IMG/VR virus record: IMGVR_UViG_3300027839_000058
Location: 1-27,897 of that record
DNA from: a virus
DNA: 27,897 nucleotides
Strand: one strand, 5' to 3'
Shown here: piece after piece, positions 1 to 4,286 of the stretch
Numbering within the stretch: position 1 is the first letter of the stretch
Layout: each line of letters opens with the position of its first letter
Notes under the pieces: generated by a model
Told to the model about the DNA's origin: nothing
What the model saw: the letters and a program-made list of their open reading frames with translations, nothing else
Database searches by the model: none
Made by a program: the position numbers and the translations under genes

Positions 1-18
1 AAGAACGGCAAGGAATAA
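1..18 (+). CDS. Possible 3' end of an upstream gene
   Basis: The first five codons read K-N-G-K-E followed by TAA at 16-18, two bases before the next ATG. That spacing matches the tight packing of the genes downstream. The AAGGAA inside these codons would also serve as the ribosome binding site of the next gene. With only five codons visible, the product cannot be identified and even the frame is a guess. Confidence 0.25.
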   Translation, partial: KNGKE

Positions 19-20
19 AA

Positions 21-215
21 ATGAAATACATAAAATTAGAAGGTCCATGGACCCCTGTACCTCATGTACCTCATCCCAGTCACCAAAGTCGTGAATACAC
101 CATGTCGTTAATTGAACGAACTCTTGAATTATTTGCATCAGTACACCCAACCATGGGCAATGAAAGAAAGAAACACAGAAAAGAAAAGAAGAAACCCAAG
201 AAACAAAAACCCTAA
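21..215 (+). CDS. Small basic protein of unknown function
   Basis: This 64-codon gene starts at an ATG six bases after AAGGAA (10-15), a good ribosome binding site. Its N-terminal third is rich in Pro and His (residues 9-22), the middle could form one helix (SLIERTLELFASV, residues 29-41), and the C-terminus is strongly basic (about 14 Lys/Arg in the last 17 residues), as in nucleic-acid-binding tails. No family is recognised. The stop TAA (213-215) shares its last base with the ATG of the next gene, so the two are probably translationally coupled. Function unknown. That it is a real gene is supported by the ribosome binding site and the coupling only. Confidence 0.5.
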   Translation: MKYIKLEGPWTPVPHVPHPSHQSREYTMSLIERTLELFASVHPTMGNERKKHRKEKKKPKKQKP

Positions 216-475
216 TGGAAGACAAGGAACAAACCATAATCTCCATAACGGATATCATAGAGCTAAAAGTCAAACGAGAGCTAGAACTCCAAGATTACGA
301 AAGGCAGCTGAATGAACTCCAAAAGAAAAAGTATTGGCTAGAAAAAGAAATACAGATGGCAACCTTCATCATCGCTGCAGTAAGAAAAGAAATCACCACA
401 AAAGACTTAGTAAAAGAAATAACAAAAGACCAAAGCCTACTCGACATATACTACCAAGAGGATAAAACAGAGTGA
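215..475 (+). CDS. Small coiled-coil protein, unknown function
   Basis: This 86-residue protein is almost entirely charged and helical. Residues about 10-50 (IIELKVKRELELQDYERQLN and onward) have the heptad-like spacing of a coiled coil, so it probably oligomerises or pairs with a partner. There is no signal peptide, membrane segment or catalytic motif. The start ATG overlaps the previous stop by one base (TAATG), and the stop overlaps the next start (GTGA at 472-475). The gene thus sits in a coupled series of small phage genes. Function unknown. The coding call rests on the coiled-coil pattern and both overlaps. Confidence 0.6.
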   Translation: MEDKEQTIISITDIIELKVKRELELQDYERQLNELQKKKYWLEKEIQMATFIIAAVRKEITTKDLVKEITKDQSLLDIYYQEDKTE

Positions 476-747
476 AATACCAATGGACATCTAAACTCAA
501 AAACGTCACCTATGATCCAACCTCCAAGGAGTATAGTTGGAGTGAAGAACAAACCGAAATCGAACCCTATCCTATATTAACAGATGACATCATCCAACAA
601 GGCAGACTCTATGAATTTACTACTAACCACAAAACTTTTCGAGTTCACCCGCATGATGCAAAGCATAATGCTGAAGTATCCGATGCTAATCGAGTTCACC
701 AACCGACACTTCATCCAAAAGACACCAACAAAAAAGAAAAAGAATAA
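472..747 (+). CDS. Hypothetical protein, GTG start; 3' half uncertain
   Basis: The GTG at 472 overlaps the preceding TGA (GTGA), and no better start is seen. The first 50 or so residues (MKYQWTSKLKNVTYDPTSKE and onward) look like a normal acidic folded protein. From about residue 55 the composition turns odd (many His, Asn and Asp). At the same place the +1 frame, open from 584 to 862, reads as a more natural sequence (LFEFTRMMQSIMLKYPMLIE). Either two genes overlap here, or the two frames are joined by a frameshift near the A4/T4 run CAAAACTTTT (630-639). Function unknown. Confidence 0.45.
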   Translation: MKYQWTSKLKNVTYDPTSKEYSWSEEQTEIEPYPILTDDIIQQGRLYEFTTNHKTFRVHPHDAKHNAEVSDANRVHQPTLHPKDTNKKEKE

Positions 748-754
748 AGCATCC

Positions 755-862
755 ATGTCCCCTGAGCTATGCGGTATTATTATCCTTATACTAGGACTGA
801 GTGCGATGATAGGTGCAATGCTTATAACAATTATGGTCTATGAATGGTTTCTTGACAAATAA
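755..862 (+). CDS. Small single-span membrane protein (alternative start at 584)
   Basis: From the ATG at 755 the product is 35 residues and is dominated by one hydrophobic helix of about 22 residues (GIIILILGLSAMIGAMLITI), ending MVYEWFLDK, so it should insert in the membrane. The same frame is open back to an ATG at 584, giving a 92-residue version with a basic linker (KTPTKKKKNK) before the helix. The longer form would overlap the 472-747 gene by 164 bases. No strong ribosome binding site marks either start. The stop (860-862) abuts the next ATG at 863. Function unknown. Confidence 0.4.
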   Translation: MSPELCGIIILILGLSAMIGAMLITIMVYEWFLDK

Positions 863-1054
863 ATGGTGCAGATGGTTATTCTAAATTATCAGGGAATTGA
901 ACCTACTGTCAGCTGGTCTGCATATGTTGATACCCCCGGTGCTACTAATAAACAAAAGATTTTCTTAGGTACATATAGCACCCTAGAAGAAGCAGTTGAT
1001 GCTAGAGATAATGCCGAAAAGAATATGTCCTCTTATGGTGACAGAGATTTATAA
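863..1054 (+). CDS. Small AP2-domain-like DNA-binding protein
   Basis: This 63-residue protein matches the core of the AP2/ERF-type DNA-binding fold. It has a three-strand part with Trp18 (WSAYVD) and Phe34-Leu-Gly-Thr-Tyr (FLGTYST), followed by the amphipathic helix LEEAVDARDNAEKN (41-54). The pattern W-x-A-x-V ... F-L-G-x-Y-x-T-x-E-E-A-x-x-A-R is the AP2 signature. In bacteria and phages AP2 domains occur in homing endonucleases and short stand-alone proteins. There is no nuclease domain here, so it is probably a free DNA-binding protein. The ATG at 863 directly follows the previous stop; an in-frame ATG at 872 is an alternative. The gene lies directly upstream of the candidate origin and promoter region, so a regulatory role is possible but unproven. 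Confidence 0.6.
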   Translation: MVQMVILNYQGIEPTVSWSAYVDTPGATNKQKIFLGTYSTLEEAVDARDNAEKNMSSYGDRDL

Positions 1055-1060
1055 TGACCC

Positions 1061-1091
1061 TGTGTATAAGTCTGTGCATAACTGTGTATAA
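1061..1091 (-). promoter_or_regulatory. Three tandem DnaA-box-like 9-mers
   Basis: TGTGTATAA (1061-1069), TGTGCATAA (1073-1081) and TGTGTATAA (1083-1091) are reverse complements of TTATACACA or TTATGCACA. All three fit the DnaA box consensus TTATNCACA. They share one orientation, with starts 12 and 10 bases apart, about one helical turn, so bound DnaA molecules would lie on the same face. They may recruit or titrate host DnaA. Confidence 0.5.
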
Positions 1092-1102
1092 CTTTCTCTG
1101 AG

Positions 1103-1121
1103 GGCGGAGCTTCAGCCCGCC
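1103..1121. repeat. GC-rich hairpin
   Basis: GGCGG, a bulged A and GC pair with GC and CCGCC around a TTCA loop. It stands out in AT-rich DNA. No T-run follows, so it is not a typical intrinsic terminator. It lies 11 bases after the DnaA-box-like cluster. Confidence 0.4.
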
Positions 1122-1172
1122 AGACAAGCTGTCGGGTCGCATAAAACCATCCTGAATGCTAATCATCCGCAT

Positions 1173-1212
1173 TAAGCAATAAACCGTTTTGTAAATGGTG
1201 TTTTATTGCTTA
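1173..1212. repeat. 11-bp perfect inverted repeat
   Basis: TAAGCAATAAA (1173-1183) is exactly complementary to TTTATTGCTTA (1202-1212), with an 18-base loop. The arms are AT-rich. In the candidate origin this could be a hairpin or cruciform, or a dimeric protein-binding site. It is not followed by a U-tract, so a terminator is unlikely. Confidence 0.5.
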
Positions 1213-1292
1213 TACAGACGAGAAACCGATAGAATATTACTATAACCCTCACGGTTTTGGTGATCCTTATCGCATATGTCCGACGATTTTTC

Positions 1293-1342
1293 AAGGGGTT
1301 TCGGAGAAAATTATTGCGTATATACATCTAAAACTCTGAAAT
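1293..1342 (+). promoter_or_regulatory. Possible weak promoter with upstream box
   Basis: AAGGGGTTTCGGAGAA (1293-1308) resembles the box found just upstream of the -35 at two other promoters (1935 and 4214). Five bases after it comes TTGCGT (1314-1319) and, 17 bases further, TGAAAT (1337-1342; 4 of 6 to TATAAT). The box is convincing, but the promoter core is weak. Confidence 0.25.
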
Positions 1343-1378
1343 AAACAATATTCTTCTAAAAATACCGTGAAATAGGGG

Positions 1379-1407
1379 TTGCAATTCCACTAGGAACCTT
1401 CTACCAT
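1379..1407 (+). promoter_or_regulatory. Sigma-70-type promoter core (TTGCAA-17-TACCAT)
   Basis: TTGCAA (1379-1384), a 17-base spacer and TACCAT (1402-1407). The core closely follows the promoter at 1953: same -35, same spacer end (AACCTTC) and the same GGATG after the -10. The -10 is poorer than TATAAT, and the upstream box is missing. Because the ATG at 1406 lies inside the -10, this promoter's transcript would begin downstream of it. Confidence 0.45.
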
Positions 1408-1441
1408 GGATGGTACAAATCAAGCTAATAGAGAGAAATCT

Positions 1442-1621
1442 GTGAAAACTAACGACCAACTGCTAGAAGAATACCTATCAAATGGGGGGGAAATTACTGT
1501 AGTTCCTGCAAAGAAAGTAGTACCCCATTCACATATCACCAAATCTCATAGGTTCGGCGGGAAATATACCAGATATAACATGGGAGGAAAGTATAGAGCA
1601 ATGGGGAGGAGAACCTCTTAA
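1442..1621 (+). CDS. Small basic hypothetical protein (GTG start proposed)
   Basis: The frame is open from an ATG at 1406, but that codon overlaps the -10 box of the 1379 promoter. The in-frame GTG at 1442 has a purine-rich AGAGAGA a few bases upstream and gives a 59-residue product beginning MKTNDQLLEEYL. The protein has an acidic N-terminal helix, a Val-rich strand (EITVVPAKKVV) and a basic Gly/Arg/Tyr-rich C-terminus (GGKYTRYNMGGKYRAMGRR), suggestive of nucleic acid binding. The stop is one base before the next ATG (1623). No family is recognised. If transcription starts further upstream, the 71-residue form from 1406 is possible. Confidence 0.5.
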   Translation: MKTNDQLLEEYLSNGGEITVVPAKKVVPHSHITKSHRFGGKYTRYNMGGKYRAMGRRTS

Positions 1622-1622
1622 T

Positions 1623-1817
1623 ATGTCAAATATTATAAACTTTCCTATAGTAGAACCTATAGCTGAACCTGAATATGATTGGGACGATTCGGAGCATATC
1701 ACTGGGGAGATGCTGTGTGAATTCCTCATAACTCATAATATCGAATGTGCTAGCGATCTCAAGGATTTCTCACATTTCGTGGCATATATCTGTAAAAACA
1801 CCCGTTTTGAAACCTAG
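1623..1817 (+). CDS. Small acidic hypothetical protein
   Basis: This 64-residue protein is preceded by a strong GGAGGAGA ribosome binding site (about 1605-1612), which fixes the start. The N-terminus (MSNIINFPIVEP) resembles other short phage proteins that open with a hydrophobic strand. It then has an acidic linker with a Trp (EYDWDDSE) and a compact helical C-terminal half (MLCEFLITHNIECASDLKDF) with three Cys in all. There is no membrane span. It forms one unit with the gene ending one base upstream and is the last gene before the promoter at 1953. Function unknown. Confidence 0.6.
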   Translation: MSNIINFPIVEPIAEPEYDWDDSEHITGEMLCEFLITHNIECASDLKDFSHFVAYICKNTRFET

Positions 1818-1840
1818 CTGACGACCCCCCTAGAGGACGA

Positions 1841-1853
1841 GTAAACCATTGAT
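1841..1853 (+). repeat. 13-mer repeat GTAAACCATTGAT, copy 1
   Basis: Exact copy of the 13-mer also found at 1918-1930 and, inverted, at 4135-4147. Each copy lies shortly upstream of a promoter, which suggests an operator or activator site. Confidence 0.45.
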
Positions 1854-1917
1854 ATCCCTAGAGATTCCCATAAGTATTTTGTACCCAGAAGTCACCAATT
1901 CGAGGTATTCCTGGGCT

Positions 1918-1930
1918 GTAAACCATTGAT
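1918..1930 (+). repeat. 13-mer repeat GTAAACCATTGAT, copy 2
   Basis: Exact copy of the 13-mer at 1841, ending 22 bases before the -35 of the 1953 promoter. The promoter at 4232 has a degenerate copy (GTAAGTGATTGAT, 4197-4209) at the same distance. Confidence 0.45.
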
Positions 1931-1934
1931 CCCT

Positions 1935-1981
1935 AAGGGTTTCGAGAATCACTTGCAATCCTAGTGAAAACCTTCTATAAT
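1935..1981 (+). promoter_or_regulatory. Promoter with upstream box (TTGCAA-17-TATAAT)
   Basis: The -35 is TTGCAA (1953-1958), the spacer is 17 bases and the -10 is a perfect TATAAT (1976-1981). AAGGGTTTCGAGAA (1935-1948) ends four bases before the -35. Positions 1915-2001 align without gaps to 4194-4280 with about 70% identity by hand count, including nearly all of the 20 bases after the -10. It should drive the small genes from 2083. The leader is about 95 bases long. Confidence 0.7.
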
Positions 1982-2082
1982 GGATGTATTGAAATTGAAA
2001 AGGGTTGATAGATTCCAACTGAATAGTCTGTAAGATAACTGGCACAACCCGAACATTACATAAAACTGAAAGGAAACAAAAT

Positions 2083-2325
2083 ATGAGCTTAACAATGTAC
2101 GGTGGTATTGATATGGCATTAATAGTCGAACATGGGGGAGAATTCGATAATCTGTTGGATGATGTAAATCCTAAGGTTCCCATGGGTGACTTTGCCTACG
2201 ATTATTCGCATTGTTACAAGTTGGTTGATCCAGTGGCATATGGCCTCTCATTTTATGATTGGTACTGCTGTAAGATGGAAGACCTTGCTGATTCTGGCGT
2301 GTCATGGGAGATCATGGGACGATGA
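2083..2325 (+). CDS. Small acidic hypothetical protein, paralogue of the next gene
   Basis: An 80-residue product; the ATG is preceded by AAGGAAAC (2070-2077). The C-terminal half has the pattern Y-x-Y-S-x-x-x-K-x-x-D-P-x-x-Y-x-x-x-F-x-x-W (residues about 40-61, YDYSHCYKLVDPVAYGLSFY). This recurs in the next gene (PYSYALKKMDPDYYRRAFHS), so the pair look like a tandem duplication. Similar short proteins with a YSY...DP..Y...F..W core occur in many phages, but their function is not known to me. It is the first gene after the promoter at 1953, and its stop overlaps the next start (ATGA). Confidence 0.65.
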   Translation: MSLTMYGGIDMALIVEHGGEFDNLLDDVNPKVPMGDFAYDYSHCYKLVDPVAYGLSFYDWYCCKMEDLADSGVSWEIMGR

Positions 2326-2519
2326 GCAAGGAAGATACAATACCGACTGGTTTTACGTTGGGTATCAGCGACTTCGATAACGAGCTAGATGATACCACAA
2401 GCGGTGTATACATTGGCGATATACTCTATCCATATAGCTATGCACTAAAGAAAATGGACCCGGATTACTATCGACGTGCTTTCCATAGCTGGGCCGAAAA
2501 TAAGGAGATACTGATATGA
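2322..2519 (+). CDS. Small hypothetical protein, paralogue of the previous gene
   Basis: The chosen start is the ATG at 2322, which overlaps the preceding TGA (ATGA) and gives 65 residues; an in-frame ATG at 2304 is less likely. GGGAG at 2306-2310 could serve as ribosome binding site. Residues about 35-60 repeat the YPYSYALKKMDPDYY...FHSWAENKE pattern of the preceding gene. The N-terminal part is acidic with a Gly-Asp turn (YIGDILYPYS). The stop overlaps the next start by four bases. Function unknown. Coupling to its paralogue suggests a shared role or a heteromer. Confidence 0.6.
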   Translation: MSKEDTIPTGFTLGISDFDNELDDTTSGVYIGDILYPYSYALKKMDPDYYRRAFHSWAENKEILI

Positions 2520-2791
2520 GCATGATGAAGCGTAAAGCATACGAAACCACCATGTTAAGCGGACTGTCCGAGGGTGGATGGCGTATACGTTACACCAAGG
2601 ACGGTAGCAGTGATGTGGCCTTCTTGGTCGAGCGCACGCTGCTTGGTGCTGTTGCTGTGTTCAACGCCCTTGACCGTACCTCGGGCTTCGACACCGATCT
2701 GACCATCGAGCGGGTGGGCACCTACGGTGACGTGACCAACACATGGGTCATGGCGGGCCGTTATGGCGTCCCGATGGAGGTGACCTCATGA
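2516..2791 (+). CDS. GC-rich hypothetical protein
   Basis: A 91-residue product with a good AGGAG (2503-2507) eight bases before the ATG, which overlaps the previous stop. The sequence reads as a soluble alpha/beta protein: strands around GGWRIRYTKDG and SDVAFLVERT, a helix LLGAVAVFNALDR, then DTDLTIERVGTYGD. Its base composition is unlike the neighbours. A hand count of 2641-2760 gives 75 G+C of 120, while a late gene stretch (15121-15180) gives 16 of 60. This points to recent acquisition from a GC-richer genome. The stop overlaps the next ATG (ATGA). No family is recognised. Confidence 0.6.
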   Translation: MSMMKRKAYETTMLSGLSEGGWRIRYTKDGSSDVAFLVERTLLGAVAVFNALDRTSGFDTDLTIERVGTYGDVTNTWVMAGRYGVPMEVTS

Positions 2792-2892
2792 AACAGGCAC
2801 TAAAGGGTTGGGCGTGGCTAGTGGCGCTGTGGACGCTTATCACGGTGAGCACGCTACAGGCCATAGGCGTTATAGGGTTCGTAGGTGCTTGA
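2788..2892 (+). CDS. 34-residue membrane peptide
   Basis: This short gene starts at an ATG overlapping the preceding TGA (ATGA, 2788-2791), with GGAGG at 2777-2781 as ribosome binding site. The product (MKQALKGWAWLVALWTLITV, then STLQAIGVIGFVGA) has a basic start and one continuous hydrophobic segment from about residue 9, so it is a single-span membrane peptide or an uncleaved signal-anchor. It shares the high GC of the upstream gene and probably came with it. Function unknown. Confidence 0.5.
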   Translation: MKQALKGWAWLVALWTLITVSTLQAIGVIGFVGA

Positions 2893-3064
2893 GTCACCAC
2901 GCATCGCTTTGATGGCCTCTGATACACATATAGGCCGTTTCAAGGGTTGGGGAGGAACAGCCGGAGTAAGGGGGGTGGCCGAAAGTGATCCATGTCATGT
3001 CAATGGTTATAGAAATACTCAAAAAATCCCGGGGACCTAAATCCCCTTTGAAAGGTAATTTAAT

Positions 3065-3448
3065 ATGAAACACACAACCCCATGGAGTGACCAAAAGATG
3101 AATCCTATTGATGTACAGGAACGCATTGATGGTTATGTTGATATGGTTCAGCATAAAATGAATGATTATTGGAATAGTATGAATTTCACTAATGATGGCC
3201 GTGATAATGAAGTACCTGTTATCGAAATTGAATATGGTAATAAGTATGCCCGTGTTATTCATCGTGATTACAGTGGTTTTCAACGGTCTGTCCATTCATT
3301 TGTTAATATGATAAATGGTGACATACTCAAAGCAGGTGGTTGGAAAGCGCCTGCACCTAATGGTGTTCGTGGTAACATTTTTACTGATGATTTTGGTGCT
3401 AGTGTAGTAAACAATTATGGTGCAAGTTATTTGAAAGGACCGAGGTGA
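3065..3448 (+). CDS. Conserved-looking phage protein of unknown function
   Basis: A 127-residue product; GAAAGG (3050-3055) lies about nine bases before the ATG. The N-terminal half is helical and charged. Residues about 55-100 (VIEIEYGNKYARVIHRDYSG, then RSVHSFVNMINGDILKAGGW, KAPAPNGVRGNIF) carry a pattern seen in many small phage proteins: an I-x-x-G-x-K-Y-x-R-V strand, S-V-x-x-F-V, and NGDILKAxxWKxPAxxxRGNIF. I know it only as a hypothetical family. It is separated from the GC-rich pair by 172 bases in which I see two weak inverted repeats (2914-2936, 3031-3046) and no clear promoter. It starts the run of four genes to 4095. Confidence 0.7.
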   Translation: MKHTTPWSDQKMNPIDVQERIDGYVDMVQHKMNDYWNSMNFTNDGRDNEVPVIEIEYGNKYARVIHRDYSGFQRSVHSFVNMINGDILKAGGWKAPAPNGVRGNIFTDDFGASVVNNYGASYLKGPR

Positions 3449-3455
3449 TAATAAT

Positions 3456-3644
3456 ATGGAATTTGCAGAATTTGTAGTTAATGATATGTACAAGGATCTT
3501 CATGGATCTCGGCCTAATAAAGAGTGGTGGAAAGAAACATGGAAAGCGGCTTCTGATGAGGGTCAGAATAGAATATACAATGAGCTTCTAACGGCTCTAA
3601 CAGCTAAGAGGGTAGCAGAGTTATGGGGAGGTACTAAAAAATGA
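3456..3644 (+). CDS. Small phage protein with LHGxRP motif
   Basis: A 62-residue product, seven bases after the previous stop; AGGACCGAGG (3437-3446) lies shortly upstream of the ATG. The sequence FVVNDMYKDLHGSRPNKEWW has the MYKDLHGxRP core found in many short phage hypothetical proteins, followed by two helices (WKAASDEGQNRIYNELLTAL). It has no membrane segment and no catalytic motif. Its stop overlaps the next start (ATGA at 3641). Function unknown, but the recurrent motif makes the coding call fairly secure. Confidence 0.65.
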   Translation: MEFAEFVVNDMYKDLHGSRPNKEWWKETWKAASDEGQNRIYNELLTALTAKRVAELWGGTKK

Positions 3645-3883
3645 CTGTATGGACAAAACAATGGATATTAGATAGTCAGATAGGTACAAAGGTGACTGAT
3701 TTAGTGGATCCTCTGGATGTACAGTATGATAGGTTAGGTAGGCCTTATATCTACTCGGAAGAAAAGGGTTATCAGTCTACTATCACATATTGTAATTTTG
3801 AGAAGTATGATGGTGGTTATATGACTCAGTATGGTTCTGGAGATAGTGCTTATTGGGTGATTGATAGAGGGCCGGTAGAATGA
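3641..3883 (+). CDS. Hypothetical protein
   Basis: An 80-residue acidic, Tyr-rich soluble protein, coupled at both ends by four-base overlaps (ATGA at 3641 and 3880), with GGGAGG (3627-3632) upstream of the start. No known domain is recognised. Residues 1-45 (MTVWTKQWILDSQIGTKVTD and onward) suggest mixed alpha/beta, and the remainder is Gly/Tyr-rich. Its position directly before a SWIM-finger gene in a coupled series suggests the two are made together. Confidence 0.6.
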   Translation: MTVWTKQWILDSQIGTKVTDLVDPLDVQYDRLGRPYIYSEEKGYQSTITYCNFEKYDGGYMTQYGSGDSAYWVIDRGPVE

Positions 3884-4095
3884 CTGCAGCAGAGCTTAGA
3901 GAATGGGCTAACAGACGGGTAAAAGAGGATATGGCTAATCGTAATAGTTCATATAATGCAGTTCCTATTACTCGCAAGATTAAAGGTAGTTCTGGTAATT
4001 CTTATACCTTAACTACCTTTGGTAATGGTACTCGGACTTGTTCTTGTCCTGGGTTTCTTTATCGTCGGAAATGCAAGCATCTCTCCACTCCCTAA
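3880..4095 (+). CDS. Small SWIM zinc-finger protein
   Basis: A 71-residue protein ending in a SWIM-type zinc finger. Cys54-x-Cys56, then Cys65-x-His67, give CxCx8CxH, the exact SWIM ligand pattern, preceded by the typical strand YTLTTFGNGTRTCSCPGF. The N-terminus is a short charged helix (ELREWANRRVKEDMANR). SWIM fingers bind DNA or protein and are usually domains of larger proteins (MuDR transposases, SWI2/SNF2 ATPases); here the finger is nearly the whole protein. It starts at an ATGA overlap with the previous gene and is the last gene before the 4232 promoter. A transcription-regulating or DNA-binding role is plausible but not shown. Confidence 0.7.
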   Translation: MTAAELREWANRRVKEDMANRNSSYNAVPITRKIKGSSGNSYTLTTFGNGTRTCSCPGFLYRRKCKHLSTP

Positions 4096-4110
4096 GGATT
4101 TGGAGAATAA

Positions 4111-4176
4111 ATGGTGTTTTTTTTCTTGTTATTAATCAATGGTTTACATAGGTTTTTTGGGGTATTGGGAGTTTGA
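4111..4176 (+). CDS. Possible 21-residue hydrophobic leader peptide
   Basis: GGAG (4102-4105) stands five bases before an ATG that opens 21 codons (MVFFFLLLINGLHRFFGVLGV) in the otherwise empty gap between the SWIM gene and the AAA+ operon. The product would be a very hydrophobic peptide. The run of eight Ts encoding Phe may be just AT-rich DNA. It overlaps the inverted copy of the 13-mer repeat. The ribosome binding site is good, but nothing else supports it. Confidence 0.25.
   Translation: MVFFFLLLINGLHRFFGVLGV
4135..4147 (-). repeat. 13-mer repeat GTAAACCATTGAT, inverted copy
   Basis: ATCAATGGTTTAC on the + strand is the exact reverse complement of the 13-mer at 1841 and 1918. It lies 84 bases upstream of the -35 of the 4232 promoter. 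Confidence 0.45.
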
Positions 4177-4213
4177 AATATTGGTATTTTGGTGTTGTAA
4201 GTGATTGATTTAT

Positions 4214-4260
4214 AAGGGTTTTGAAAAACATTTGACATACCTTGTGGAACCGTGTATAAT
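4214..4260 (+). promoter_or_regulatory. Full-consensus sigma-70 promoter with upstream box
   Basis: TTGACA (4232-4237), a spacer of exactly 17 bases and TATAAT (4255-4260). AAGGGTTTTGAAAA (4214-4227) ends four bases before the -35, as at the 1953 promoter. The -10 lies 26 bases before the ATG of the AAA+ gene. This should be the strongest host-polymerase promoter in the window. Expression is therefore likely early unless a repressor uses the shared upstream sequences. Confidence 0.8.
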
Positions 4261-4286
4261 GGATGTACTGAAATTGAGAAATATTG

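Larger units (their letters stand above)
1055..1405 (+). other. Non-coding regulatory gap; candidate replication origin
   Basis: No convincing gene fits in these roughly 350 bases. They hold three DnaA-box-like 9-mers (1061-1091), a GC-rich hairpin (1103-1121), a second small hairpin (about 1120-1136, GACA/TGTC arms), an 11-bp perfect stem (1173-1212), an AAGGGGTTTCGGAGAA box (1293-1308) like those at two promoters downstream, an AT-rich run (about 1309-1375) and a promoter core at 1379. DnaA boxes, hairpins and an AT-rich segment in that order is the usual layout of a bacterial or plasmid origin. The origin function is inference. Confidence 0.4.

Noticed and set aside
112-315. 67-codon + strand frame MNELLNYL...
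   Set aside because: Overlaps two coupled genes at 21 and 215 in another frame, and no overlap or ribosome binding site supports it.
1830-2183. 117-codon minus-strand open frame across the 1953 promoter
   Set aside because: It runs through a conserved promoter region and into the start of the 2083 gene, with no ribosome binding site.
3031-3046. GGGGA/TCCCC inverted repeat before the 3065 gene
   Set aside because: Five base pairs only and no T-tract; too weak to call a terminator or riboswitch.
2894-3295. 133-codon minus-strand open frame over the 2893-3064 gap and the 3065 gene
   Set aside because: Overlaps the recognisable 3065-3448 gene; the Ile/Asn/His-rich product has no family resemblance.
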